DNA from: Paragyromitra xinjiangensis
Taxonomy: Eukaryota > Ascomycota > Pezizomycetes > Pezizales > Discinaceae
Assembly: GCA_038503065.1 (NCBI GenBank)
Contig: JBCAMK010000001.1
Coordinates: 3,100,001 to 3,164,000 of the forward strand
Direction of reading: 5' to 3'
Length of the DNA: 64,000 nt
Both the position numbers and the translations under genes were made by a program. The first letter of the stretch is position 1; every line of letters begins with the position of its first letter. This document shows, piece by piece, positions 10,497-23,356 of the stretch. Below the pieces are notes generated by a model that was given only the letters and a program-made list of their open reading frames with translations, had not been told where the DNA came from and made no database searches.

Positions 10497-13400
10497 CTAT
10501 TCTTCCAAATAGACAACCTCTTCCTCATCATCTTCGTTCTTCTTTTCCCTCATCTCTTCTGTCTCTCTCGTCTGCTCTTTAACAAGTTTACAATCACAAA
10601 TCTCATAAAACTCATTTAAGCCATTGCCATTCAGCTTTTTTAGCGCAGCCTCACTTGCCGCCACTTTTGCTGCTTTCGCAGACTGCCCTTTGCCGAACGC
10701 AAATACTTGACTGTGGATCAGAATACCTGTAAGGATGTAATGCTCATCTTCAGTCTTGAGCTGTTCGCTCTCGTAGCCCCAGTTGCTGCAGCCGAGGTCC
10801 GTCATGCGTTTACTTAAGAACGTGGTTGGGTGCTGGCCGGCGAAATCTGTGTTAGAAGGTTTTTGTTAGAGATTGTCAAGGTTAGTAACAAGGAGGGTCT
10901 TACTGTCAAAGACGGTCATATCAACGAAAAAAGGGAGAATATAATCTGTAACGAATTTCTCGACTACTTCATAGTTGAATTCGGAGTCAACGAAAAGTGC
11001 GCCGATAAAAGCTTCTAGTATATCAGGGAGTGCCTTCGGTGGTGGGCTGACAGAAGTCCAGAAGTCGACTGCACCGTTGGATTTTTCTTGGGCTTCCGTA
11101 ATTTCCGTCTCGTAGTCTCTGATGGCAGTATCAAGATGTTGGCCGACCCTTTTGAGCTTCCTATGGAACCCCATGAGTACTGAAATGGCACCTAGAAATT
11201 TGTTGGAGACCATTGCCATCTAATAAAAAAAAGAAAAACATTAACACCGTGCGAGAAAGATTAAAGGGACTTAATTACCTTATGTTCCGTCAACCACTGT
11301 GGGTCAGCCTCTGGATGCCTATCGAAGATATATCTCACACAAACGAGATCTAGCAAAGCGTCACCAAGAAACTCTAGTCTTTGATAACATGGTACTTTCT
11401 CCCAAGAGTACGGATTACTCGAGTGGGTGAACGCTGAGGCAAGTAATCTTGGCGACCTGAACTTGTACCCAATCTGCCTTTCAATATCCGTAGCTAACTT
11501 GATCTGACTCGCAGAAGGTAACGCGAGCTGATACGCCGGCTTCGTATAACCTTTATAGTAGTCCGCCCATTCCATCTGCTGATGGTCTGGAGTTTGCAAG
11601 ATAGCAGTTACCATTTGTGTAGCTCCGTTGAGCCCTTTATCGATGATTGCAGCGCCTATCAAGGCTTCACATACATCAGATATCGATTTGTCCGCGAGCC
11701 TGTGTGAAGCACCCTGCTTAACGATTTCTTTTCCGGTACCCTTTCCTAGTATTTGTCTCATAGCTGGGTACCAAAAACGACGAGAAAACCCTTCCGTCTG
11801 AATATAGGTAGGAAGGTTGATGCGTTTTGCCTTTTCGAAGAGATGTTGATTACAAATGAGTAACATACGTTGCACATGCAATTGGAACTCATCGTCTTCA
11901 TGATTCTGTGAGAAAAGACTGATAGATGTTGCCTGTGTACCTGTTAGCGTTTGCCGACCTTTTACCCCACCTATTTTGTATTTACCAATTTCAAAAAACA
12001 ATCTCCCAAAAATTCTAGGCGCTCATAGTTATTTCCCATCCCCTTTCTCACATTAACCTGCACCTCTCCATGCTCATGCGAGTTGTCAGAATCTTTCGTG
12101 ATAGCCTCCAACGCCAGCCCTAAATCCAAGTTTGCGATTCCCAACAAATTGCACACATCCCAGGCATGAAGATACGCATCGATCCTTGTACTAATAGAGG
12201 GAAAGATCATAGCCATATGGATAACATGACATGGGATCTACAAGTACCGCATGAGCAACAATAGCAAAAATCAAGAGGACTATGAACATACCATAGAAAC
12301 TTGAAAGGCTGAAGGACAAATATACGCATTAGTAGCTGTATTAGCGTCTTTTTCGCTCGGCGGATCTAGATAATTCAATCGATGTAGCAACCGATCTGCG
12401 ATTAGCACCGGCTCCGTCTCTGGGATTTCCCACTTAACCCACTTCCACTTTACAGCACCTTTCTTCCCCGCGTTGTAGGAGTAATCAAGAATATTTTCAA
12501 CACCCGGTGCCTGAGCTCCTTGTGTCGGAACAAGGTCCTTTGGTGTAAGTGTAGGGTCACAATCATGCACTACGAAACGCCTACTTCTCTGTCTTCGATC
12601 TACAAGGAACCTATCAATGAACGCTTCGATAGGGGTATCTTTATCCCATTCGAACTCTAGAGCGGACATGATGTAAACCATCATCTCCCAATCCAGCACA
12701 TCATCTGCAGCGGCATCTTCAGTCCAATCTCCGTTCTTACAAGGTGCGATCCAGTACGGAATAGTACCATAGTCCAGCTCGAACAACTTATTGAATAGAT
12801 CATAGAACAAGCGGATGGTAAACATGTTTAATCTATGCAAATTCTCATCCGTTGAAACTAAAGGCGTACCCAAACGCACCGAGATAACATCCGAAGTGCC
12901 TCCTCTATCAGAATAAACCGGGAAGTTAGGAATCTTTGGAAGCTTTTCGCGGGTAATAAGAGCCATTGGCACCAGCCGTTCTCCCATTTCCTTTTGGTTG
13001 CCCAAGGCGAAGACGGTGATCCAGATCTGCGGGGGAGGAGTACTGTCTTTGACCGTCCAGAAACTAGGCTTCTCTTTAGAAGCATAGCTGTTGGTTTTAT
13101 TGGAATCCAGTGCTAAGTGCGCATTCGCCATCTTTGGGACGTCTTTAGCCTTGTATTTTGGTAGTAGATAAACATCCAAATATCCCTTAGCTCTCAGTTG
13201 TAAGCATGCTTCAAAGGCAGCGGCCCTTTTTGCAGCTGCTTTAGTGCTCATCACAGTGCCCTCGACGCACGTGATCGGTGAGCCAGCAGGAAGGAGTAAT
13301 TCGCAAATATATGCCCTAGATCCGACAGGACGTATGTGGTAAAGAGGCGGCGACACATCCTCTCCGTCGTGAGGCTGAAAAATCAGCAAAATAACCCTTA

Positions 13401-16400
13401 AAGGGAAGAGGGGTCACCTACTAAGCTCCCGACATAGTGCCCCACGATCTGCATCGCACTCGTGAAAGTCAGCTTCGCCCCACTTTCCGGCTCAATATAA
13501 ACCCGATCACTACCCTCCTCAGACATAAAATTCTTTGGCTCCCAAGAATTTAGTAATCTATCTGCTGGAAGGCTCTGACAGAACTTCCGCATGATCCCCT
13601 CCGCATTCCTGACATCGCTCAAAATACTCCTGTGGTTGCTGTTACCCTGCTCTAACATGTGGATATACCGGGAAATTGAGTGACGAGCTCGGCCTCGTGA
13701 TTGAATGTATTGAATCATTGTCGTATACAAATCAAACCTAAAAAACCATCAGTCCCAGGAACACTAGACAGGAATCACCGTAAATCACTCGCACCTAATG
13801 ATTAAACTGCAGTCTGGGATATCCAACCCCTCTTCCGCCACACTCGTTGCGATCAGACAGTTTAACTTTCCCCTCCTAAATTGACTTACAGTAACCATCT
13901 GTTGCCTAAAGGTGACATTTTCGTCCCCTGCGCCCCCGGTCCGCGTTCCAATTAATATCCCCAATTTCATATACTCGCTTCCAACTTCCAGCAGCAGTGC
14001 CCCGAGCACACGCGCAGTATAGCGACGATTCACAAAGATGATACACTTATCGCACGTCTCTTCCGCATACACACGCTTTAGGAACCGATGAAGGAGCACA
14101 ACCTTGCTACTCAGATCTTCCGTCTCTGGATCTGGCGGCTCGAAAACGTGTTCCTGAACGACCTGGCGCGCCTCCCGAAGAAGTTCAATTTCCTTTTCAA
14201 TGAGGTCAAGGCCTTCCTGGTTGGTCTGACGTGACATATTGCGCTCTTCTTTGCGCTCAAGCTTGCGGTACTCTAGTTCGGAGAGAGCGAATTTCCAGAC
14301 TTGGTCTGCACACCAAGGGCCGAGCTCAGAGGTGCATTTCTTCGAGAAGGCTTCGATCTTGTCGAAGGCTTCGATCTTGCTGTATTTGCTGTGAAGTTTA
14401 GTATAGAGCTCTGTTTCGAAAGGTGCACGAAGCTTAGAGTACGCAGCGATGTCTTCTTTGGGCCGAGAGACAGAGCTTTGGAGAAGCATTAAGTCACTAG
14501 TAGTGGTGATTTTGCTATGGAGAAGATGCTCAAGCTCCCTATTATTACCAATAATTAGCCAAATCTCCTATTTTGAAGGGAATAAATACTCACAAAGCTG
14601 CTTGCACCACATCTACCCTCGCATCGACTGGACTTGCGGTCATCCCAAAGATCTTTGGTCTCTCTTCCATAGACTCAGAAAGATAAAAGTCCTTGATGAT
14701 TCTTGCGTACACATGTCTCTTTTTAGCATGATGCGCCTCATCGAAACATAACAAGTTGATATCTTTCATCTTGATGAAGCTGTGCGTCAAACAGTTGTAC
14801 AGCACATCCGCCGTCATCACAATCACTTGTTCATCGTCCAGAATTCGATCCCAGACCTCCTTCTTCCACAAATCAACGCCCATATCGCCACAGTACTTCC
14901 CAATTTTTGCATCAATATTGCAGTTTAACACAGCAGCCTGTTGGAAAACTAATGTCACGCAGTCGACCAAAAAGAAAGAGACGCGACGGTGCCGACCAAG
15001 TTGGCGGGACTCAAGCTCTTGATCAACCATATACCGGATAAGTAGACACGCGATGAGGGTCTTCCCCGAGCCGGTGTCGAGGACGGCGATTGTGTTACGC
15101 TGCTTTGCGATCTCAAAAAGTTCCATTTGGTATTCACGCGGATCGGAGATAATGTAGTTGTGTGAGGTGATCATTGCACGGGCAGACATTTTCTCCTCGT
15201 CTTGCTGTTGGCGCTCTATGATACTCTCGACATGGATTTCTTTCGTTTTCTCCTCGAACCTAGTGGGCATTAGTACTCATGTTCAGTCGCTTGTTGCTTT
15301 TGCGAATGACTCTGACAAACCATTTTGAAAATTCACCTTGACGCATCCGGCGGCGCGCGGTTATGCGTTTAACGTAAGGTTTTGAGCTGATCAATACGGC
15401 ATCATCTAAGGGCCCCGCTTCCTCGGCCTTTGCTTCATCCTCATCAGAAGATGAAGCGTCGGGATCGCTCTCTCCATCATTAGGCAGAGTCGGCAACAAA
15501 CTCTTGGGGGGGTTCCGAGTTTTTGTAATTGCTTCCAATTTGATCATCTGGGAAATTACAGGTTGTTTCACGATAGGGTCTATTTTGCCGAACGGATCTT
15601 CCCTGTGCCCACTCTCTCTGTGCATCCCATTTTGGGCTGGCAAAATTGCCGATTGAACAGAAGGGAGCGCTGTTGGTGTTGGTGTCACAGTAGGTACCTC
15701 CTTATAAGACAGATAGTCCCTACGCTGAGAAGTCATATTCTTCAATCTCTCGATTTTGGGATCATTGCTAAGGATTTGTACGCTAGGTATTTTAGTATTC
15801 CCTCCCTTGGTATTCGTTTTAGATAGTACTGGGAATCGAGATTCTTGGGTGAAAGAGTAGCCTGGGCCTCCCCTAGATGGGCTAGTAGACTTCGTAGTCT
15901 CGAGAGAGCAGGCAGGGTTGATATCGAGACCAAGCCTGGCAGCCTCCACGGGAGGGGTGATGGCTAATGTAGAGATATCTTCTCCTCTAGAACTGGCGGG
16001 AGCAATGGTCTGCATTTGAGACTGTAGGCTATCGTCAAAGGTAGATGGAGTGGGCTTCATTGAAGAGGCCTTTTGAGTTGAGGGAACTTCCTTCGCGTTT
16101 TTCGAGGTGGTAGTCACCGCAAACCCTGTTTTTATGTTCTTTGCAAGGGTTTCTTTTGAGGTGGTGCCAGTCACTTTATTCTGCAGAATAGATTTCACTT
16201 CCTTCACGGAATATCTGGGCTTGAAATCAGCAGGACACCCAGAAGTTTTCCATGGAAGCATCCCATCGAGTGCTGCAAATTCACTTCCCTTGAGTTTAGG
16301 AACTGATGGCAGGGCCTCTAATAGTTGGCCGGACTCGCGATCAATTGGTTTTCTAGAGAAGGTTCCATTCGACGTAAAGATATCTATTCCTCTATACTGG

Positions 16401-16912
16401 GGAGCAGGAAGATTCAGGGGGAGTGTTCCGTCTAATGTAGAAACATCACTTCTACTATATCGAGGTGCGGGAGCTACAGCCTCAGAGTGAGGCCTGATAT
16501 TGGGTTCCTCCTTATTGTCTGTCTTCGTTAGAAAAAAAGCCGAATTGTAGGAACTGTAGTCTGCCTGTTTGCACTGTGGAACGGGTATAACCGTCTTCAC
16601 AGGAGGCCCTAGTTTAGGGCAAAGTGTAGATGTTGTGGGCTTCATCGGAATGACCCTACTCGATATCGAAACTGGCTCCCAGTCGGGGATAACTGGCCTG
16701 AGCTCGGTGGGTGACTCCACTCCATGATTAGTACCAGTTCTAGAGAGGCTTTCTGGAACAGCCCCATCTAACGTGAGGAATTTTTGTTCCTCCCGGTTGC
16801 TGGTACCTAGTCCACTCATCATTTTGAACATGTCTGACGGCCTCATGGACAGGAAGCTAGGATTGATTGTTGGTTTAGTAGGCTCAGATGAATTTCCATG
16901 ATCGGGGAACAT
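10497..16912 (-). CDS. DCL1: Dicer-like ribonuclease (DCL1 type) with long N-terminal extension
   Basis: Dicer cuts double-stranded RNA into small RNAs for silencing. Domain order with approximate residues: a low-complexity N-terminus (1-530); helicase with Walker A LDTGSGKT (~590), DEAH box CFDEAHHAK (~705) and QSRGRARH; Dicer dimerisation domain (AYICELLLPAGSP); RNase IIIa (ERLEFLGDCFLK, ~1536; VCEALIGAA); RNase IIIb (QRLEFLGDALLD, ~1735; EAFIGALFVDS); and a dsRNA-binding region (KGQSAKAAKVAASEAALKKL). Acidic catalytic residues are present in both RNase III motifs. Exons: 16912-15321, 15259-14594, 14539 (or 14529)-13795, 13737-13422, 13374-12292, 12237-11986, 11932-11279, 11219-10904 and 10846-10497, for about 1990 residues. 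The third exon has a frame conflict near 14517 (see findings). DCL1 rather than DCL2 is inferred from the C-terminal dsRBD. Confidence 0.9.
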
Positions 16913-17323
16913 TATGTCTTAATTGTGCACTCCTCTACGAGGAAACTAGTAACCGATGCTAGTAGAGAGTTCTGGGGATGATGGATAGGATTTAAAGAAG
17001 CTGATAGAGCGAAATCAAATGGGGAGGATGGTGTTGAGTTGGGGATGATTTTTAGGAGGGTAACGATAAAAAGCCAGGAAATAGATAGCAGAGGGCTGTC
17101 CCCCAAAAATTCAAACCTAAAGCCATTCTACCTGTCAGTAGTCGCAGCCTTGGCCTTTTATTGGGAGACGCGCTAAGCGTCGTTCCTGCAGCGTGACATC
17201 ACCTGCCCCAGCACGCTAAGATAAACATTCCACGATAAAAGATGCGGTGATAAGATAAGATCGAGGGGTCACCAAATTCCCACCCCTAAAGATACCATTC
17301 CTCTACAACCAACCACTAAAGCC
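16913..17323. promoter_or_regulatory. Shared divergent promoter DCL1/TAP42 with GATA-box cluster
   Basis: This 411-bp interval separates the divergent starts of DCL1 (-) and TAP42 (+). Within 40 bp it has four GATA(A) core sites: 17220-17225, 17234-17239, 17249-17254 and 17254-17259. The last two overlap as TGATAAGATAAG. GATA-type zinc-finger factors (AreA/NIT2, Gln3 class) bind HGATAR in fungi. A small perfect hairpin (GACGC GCTAA GCGTC) lies near 17167-17181. Binding is inference from sequence only. Confidence 0.5.
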
Positions 17324-18629
17324 ATGGACGAAGACGAAGAACAAACCTCTCTACGCTCTGTATACGATACCGCTGAGCGACTACGAATAGAAATCGAAGA
17401 CTCCTACGACTACCAAAGCGAGGCCTACCAGAACAAGCTACGCTCTGCAGTAAACGCGTATCAGAAATGTAAATATCTGACAGATCAAATCTCGCTATTT
17501 AGCTCAAATGAGGGACTAGATGAAGTGAGCTCTTCAGAGATCCGGTAAGCTCCGGTTTGCGGTGTGCTGAGGCGCAGCTAAAGAGCTGAGCTGAACTGAT
17601 GGAGATAAGATACATGCTCGTCGACTTCCACCTCGCCGAACTCATCTTAAAAGAGCAGACACTAGACCGTGCAGTTACTCTAAAGCGTGGTAGAATCTTA
17701 TATAACCGTTTCTTGACGCTATGCGACACCTACGACCTTCTCTCAGCATCCGACAAGAGTGCCTTCGAGAGGGGGGCCTCCGCCGTTTCCGCGCCTTTGG
17801 ACCCTGCAGCACGAAGAAATAAAAAAATAGCTAAGTACAAAGCTGAGAAGGACTTAAAGGCCAAAATCGAAGTATGTTATGCGAATCCTCGATTGGAAAA
17901 TTGCCCAATAGTACTAAACTCTAATTCTCGTCACAGCAACTCTCCACAAACGCCCATAACCTAGACGACACTGAAGTCCGCGCTCTCCACTACGCTTCCA
18001 TTTCTCTTTCCGTCATGAAGGCTCTCGCTGGCCTCGAAATCATTTCCCTTGAACTTGATATCCTCTCTCGAGCACCTAAACCGTCCTCAGACCCTCAACC
18101 TCCACCTGATGAACGTTCACAGGGTCGCAACAACCCAACCGATACTTATAGCGACAAAGTCGACGTCAATATTAATAGTAGTATAAAGGGTGGAGCGTTG
18201 CTATCGTCAGATGGAAAGCCACTAAGACCATTTACGCTTTTGGATAGCAGAGAGAGACTTAAAGCAGGGGTCTTCAAATCCGGTCATAACCTACCGACTA
18301 TGACAATCGATGAGTACTTGGAAGAAGAAAGGAGGAGAGGCGGCATTATTGAGGGTGGAGGGTACATCCTCCAAGCAGCTTACTGAAGCACCTACAAACG
18401 TTACATTACTAATTGAGAATATAGCGAGAAATCTGGATTAAAACCTGAACCTAATGAAGATAATTACGAAAAAGCAGATGCAGAAACCATGAAGGCTAGG
18501 GAATGGGACGAGTTTAAGGAGGCAAATCCACGGTAAATGGAAACTCTAGTACCTTTTATCAGCCATGCTATGCTGTAACGCTAATATTTGTGGCCCAGAG
18601 GCTCGGGAAATACCTTAAATCGGGGTTAG
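17324..18629 (+). CDS. TAP42: TAP42/alpha4-like PP2A-phosphatase regulatory protein
   Basis: The protein binds catalytic subunits of type 2A phosphatases and relays TOR signalling. Recognisable segments are YMLVDFHLAELI, RGRILYNRFLTLCDTYDLL, RRNKKIAKYKAEKDLK, the late motif PTMTIDEYLEEERRRGG and the C-terminus MKAREWDEFKEANPRGSGNT. Five exons sum exactly in frame: 17324-17544, 17610-17871, 17937-18361, 18425-18532 and 18599-18629, giving 348 residues, a normal length. The last exon is only 31 nt and carries the conserved GSGNTLNRG tail, which supports the model. The ATG at 17324 follows the GATA-rich promoter shared with DCL1. Confidence 0.94.
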
Positions 18630-19361
18630 GTTGGTATACGGCGATAGTTATCATCGATCTCCATGATTTATATATTCCAAGTAAATTTATAAAGCACCCC
18701 GGAAGTAGATTGGTTCAAACCATACCAAGTTTTTCGGCGGCTCATAACTATGAGCCTTGTATTGAATCAACTAGTGAATAGCAGTGCGGGGGAAGGGAAA
18801 AAACCCCTACATAGAAGATCGCCTACTATATTTAAGCTAGAGGCTAAAAATTTACTCTGCTTGCCCTAGTTTTAATAGTCATATAGCAACCCTAGACAAC
18901 AAATATGTGGAGACAAGTTCCCATAACCACATCATAATCGGAATGAGTTTAGGGACTAAGAATAGTTGCAATATCGATAATTTCTAAGGACTGAACCTTT
19001 AAGAGAACTATGATTTGGCAGTAATTGGGTGAAAGGCAGGACGAGAAATCAGGATAGCGAGTCACAATTCATGATGATGTAGAATATTAGTGCAATCTTT
19101 GCCGTGGAAAGATAGAAGAATGAATTCTGGCCATGGTTCCATAGATTTCTCACCCACTTAGTGATGTGTCGAGCTGACTACTAAATGTTTTGATTGCTTG
19201 CTTAAGGTATAGGAGCAGACATATACGTAATTTACAGAAAAACAAAGCCAGCTGAACTGCCATAAACTCGTTGAAAATAAAGAAAAGTATCCCTAGAAAA
19301 ACAAGCGAACAAAGAAGAAAGTCCCGATTAAAATTTTAGTAGCAGAGCTAGTGACTTATTG
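18630..19361. other. Convergent intergenic region TAP42 / channel gene
   Basis: The 3' ends of two convergent genes face each other here. It should contain both 3' UTRs. I see no further gene or repeat. Confidence 0.6.
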
Positions 19362-22300
19362 TCACTTCGACGAAGAAGCCGGACTTTTTTCTTTCCTGGA
19401 TTTGATCTCTTCCCAGGTTTCTTTCTCACAGCTTCCTTCAGATTCTCCTTCTCTGTGTCTCTCCCTCCCTCTTTCCTTCTCATCATCCGCTTTATCTTTC
19501 CGTCTCTCTGATTGCCGTTCTCGCTCCCTTTCCTTCTCTTTCTCCCTTTCCCTGCCTTTTGCACTCAACTTCTTCACTTCTTTTAAGATATCTTTTACAT
19601 CTTTCATCCCATCTTCCAGCGCACCAATCCTTGCCAAAACCAGCCTACCAAGCATATCACTCCCAGCGCCGCCTCCCGCTCCGATCGCCATCGCCATTTG
19701 AGTCGCAAAACTTGACGGGACCATTGCGATGTTATCTTGATGAGCAATATCCTCCATAGTCTCCGAATTTCTTCTCCGTTCCTCGTGAGTACTGACCAGG
19801 TTGAGGCCCTCTATATTCGGGGAAGACTGGAATTGCCTGCGCGAAGGGAGGATTGAACGAGGTCGGGTGGCAGCTTGTGATCTTGATGAGCGTGGGGTTT
19901 TCTTTCCTGAAGAGTTCTCGCCAGGCGTGCCCGTACCGTGGCCTGATCTTTGGCTTGCTTTCCGTGACATTGGGATAGATTGAAACCTCTTGACGCCCAA
20001 ATCATCTTCAGAAGACTGTAATGCTGGAGGGATAGGCAGGATAGTTGTCGAGGTGTTCGTCCGAGTGTGTTTCTTTGGGCGAGGAGAGCCACTGTGTTTG
20101 GGAAACTCGAAACTCCTAGGCCTGGGTGGTGTTAGGGTTTTCTGTGGGTTGAGCAATATTTCGATTTTCAGCGGCGCGGCCTCGGGATTCTCAGTATCTT
20201 CATTTATTTCTTCTTCTTCTCCTGAATTTTCCTCATTGTCTGCATCTCCTTCCGTCATCGTTTCGGCGAGAGCCACTCCTTCTCCCAACGGGTACTGGGA
20301 TCCAACTTTCCCTATGAATTCCTCCGGGTCTGAAATAATTGATCTCGGCGCGTCAGTAAAGTATTTAGTCTGCAAGCCCTCGCCCAATCGTGTGCTTTCA
20401 ACTGCTCCATAGCTCTCTCTCCTCAGAAGGTTACGCCTCCCTCTTGCTAATGCACGTCTTCGGATAGCAAAGCCCCCCTCGATATCAGTAGTCAATGAAC
20501 CAGTCGGTGATACAACCCCTTTCATCCACGAATCTACTACTCCTCCTGCCCCAATACTCCGTACATCGGTTTTACTCGCGTGCATCGCTGCTGAGCCCTT
20601 GTAGGGTTTTCGAAAAACCTCATCTAATGCCGCCTCTTGGTGCTGACTACCAACAACCGAACCACCGCGGAACCTTCTTTGGCCGGCATCTAAGCGATCT
20701 ACAAAGGCCGGAACTAGCGGTAGGATACTTTCCCTCGAGAATGTGCTATTGTGGTCAAAGATTGCATTGCAGAGGGTCGTTCGCTCGTAAAGGAAGATAA
20801 GGACGAGGATCGGGAAATGGGTGATTTTGATGGCTGTCCGATTTAGCTTGACAAATTGGCGAAAAGGGACGAAGAGTCGTAAAGGATGAAGGATCCATGC
20901 CAAAAGGTTGAGTGGTGCTGTGTATGAGAACAGGCTATCTGACTTGACCAGAGAAAGCGTATTCACAGCAACGAGAAATTGGTGTTCTAATTTAATAGAT
21001 TGTTTAGTAGATATTCACTCATAATCCGCATATTTAAATCGTACCTTCTTGGGAGTTGGCAGCTACGGCAGCGAATGAATTTGTGAGGACAGTGATGAGG
21101 ATTGTGACGACCAAAAAGTGACAAATAATCAAAAATGCTGTGAGCAAGATCTTGCCAAGAGGCTACACAGTCTCATTAGTTTATGCAATACCCGCTACAG
21201 CGGATACACTTACGTTATACTTCTCCCAAACCTCCCAAGCCTAAAAATCGTTAGCGTTTACTAGATAGAATACATGTATATACATGTAGGTACATGTAGT
21301 CATACCGCTGGTGTAAACCCCATCAAAATCTGGAATAATGCATATCTAATAGCCAAGTGATTAGCTATGACGACGTATTTGAATGAATCATTCCAGTCAC
21401 ATACGAGACATCTCGCGCCGAATAAGACTCCCTTGCAAAAGCGAGTGTAAATGCCACGAAGAATCCAGAGCAGGATATTAGAATCAAGACCAGCAACGCA
21501 ACCATGTCTACGGCCATGATTTTAAACGCGATAATAAGCTGACTGAAATATCTATAATGATCACTTTCAGACGGAAGTAAATTTTAGCCTTGGAGAGTAA
21601 TAAGGAAATCGAACGAGGATCTTGGGCAAGATAGCTTAACGCCAGAGGAAAGGAGGAAGCGGAGGAAGCGGAAAGTAAGAGGGTTCGTACAGCACGGAAA
21701 ATATTCTAGGGAACAGGAAAACGGCGCACGACGCTAGGATGTCATAACTCCAGTTGGTAATGTGTCTATCTTTATCAGGAACAACAAGACCGACTATTCG
21801 CAAGACATAAAAACTTAAAACCACAACCAAAATTAGTATGAGAACCATTCCAAATGCTTAAAGATGAGAGAACTAACGCCATGAATAATAGGTATATGCC
21901 CATGTCAAAAGAATTCCACAAGGATATGAAGTAAAGCGAAACTCTAGCCTCAGTGAACCCAGCGATCTCGTCCTAGGAAGTAGCTTTTTTAGTTTTCATG
22001 TTATGGATATGTTTTGAATTCCATTGACTTACCATCATAAATCCAAAAGACCAAATCCAAAAAATTGCTTCAAGAGCATTGACTTCATATGATCTCTGCG
22101 CCAAAATCATGACATATCTACTCTCAAAATCAGTCTCAAAGGCCTTGCAGAAGGTATGGTATGCCAACACACAAGAGCAGCAGAATCGCTAGCGACACCG
22201 TTGATGTAATGTGCTTGTATCGTGGAACCCTCAATCTTGAAAGTTTAAATAAACTCGCATCACGAGCATCGTAAAGCGTGGCAGCTCTGCGAAATAACAT

Positions 22301-23356
22301 CAGGTCTGTCATTGTATTTACGGAGTATCGCCGTGTATCTTTCATCCGATGTAGGTGGTCTAATGCGGAATGGAACACAATTTTGCCAGTCCAAATAGCC
22401 TCAAGCTGATGGATTACTGAAGGATGCGAAAGGAATTTCTTGGCCTGCAAAGATAGTTTAGTTACACGACTAAACTTGATTTCACGAGTATTCTTCGAGG
22501 TAGTGGTCCTTCTAGGGCTTAATCGGGTAGGACCAAGCATAGGATTCATACTTCGGCACGGATGGAAATCTCCAACGCTGAAATTCTGCTCGCTCGTTGT
22601 TGTATTCTAGGAGGCGTAGGGGCAAAAGAAATGTGACCATCCACAGGGGCCAAAGTAGTTGGGGGTGGCATTCCTTGAAGCGGATAAAAGTCATAACTCA
22701 AAGCATCAATCTGGGAGTGAAAAGTTAGTTTTTCCAACACAGGCAAGGCTTTAAAATTCAGTCTCACAAGGTCTCTAGACGAAAACTCTCGCAGGAGCTT
22801 CATTGCCAAAAGCTCCGCCAATAGTGCTCGCGTCCTCAAGACGGATGCATTTCCTGGGCTCTCTTGCGCTTCTTTTCGAAATTGAAGGCAGTTAGCCAAA
22901 AGGCTATAGAGAACACCCTTGGAAACCTTCTCCGGTCCTTGGATTAATGAGCTTAGGATTGGCTTGACGAGGAAGCTCGACACTTGAGGCGACCGCAGTT
23001 GATCCCATGTTAAGGTCGTATCTACACGAGAGATAATATCTGAGCGAATGGAATGGACTAAAGTGTAAACAGGTATCGAATCTACGTGTTATACAGCAAA
23101 AATATCAGTTAAAATATTTTTATAGAGGAAATTCCAAAAAGCGGCTTTTACCAAGCTGAGCTGCTGAGAAGATGGGAAGCAATGGAGTATTTTCGCTATC
23201 ATTCACATCTGAAGTCTCTTCCGACGAGGATTGTGAGTCGGCTATACTTTCTTCATGGTATTGGAAATAGTCGCTTCTTTGGTCCTCATAAGCAGAAGAA
23301 AATGGTGAGTGTTCTGTTCGTTGCTTTCTTTTTGAGCGTAATAGCGAAGATAGCAT
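19362..23356 (-). CDS. Fungal TRP/YVC1-like cation channel, multi-exon
   Basis: This is an integral membrane channel of a fungal family usually annotated as a YVC1/TRP-like calcium-permeable channel. The cytosolic N-terminus includes GPEKVSKGVLYSLLANCLQF and LEAIWTGKIVFHSALDHL. Hydrophobic segments follow: VSLAILLLLYVMILAQ, the segment ending FYVLRIVGLVV, MVALLVLILISCSGFFVAF, then YALFQILMGFTPA in the pore region, then ICHFLVVTILITVLTNSF. VNTLSLVKSDSLFSYTAPLN and FRQFVKLNRTAIKITHFPIL begin a long, disordered C-terminal tail ending in charged, coiled-coil-like repeats (REREKEKERERER). About eight or more introns are needed; exons 23356-23152, 23081-22552 and 22444 onward are clear. The ATG at 23356 is the first in frame. 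Ion selectivity and location (vacuole or plasma membrane) cannot be decided. Confidence 0.82.

Noticed and set aside
22080..22220. Apparent frameshift in the channel gene between the first transmembrane segment and LAQRSYEV
   Set aside because: An intron of about 65 nt (TT/GTGTGTTGG ... GAGAGTAG/ATATG) restores the frame and gives a continuous membrane segment.
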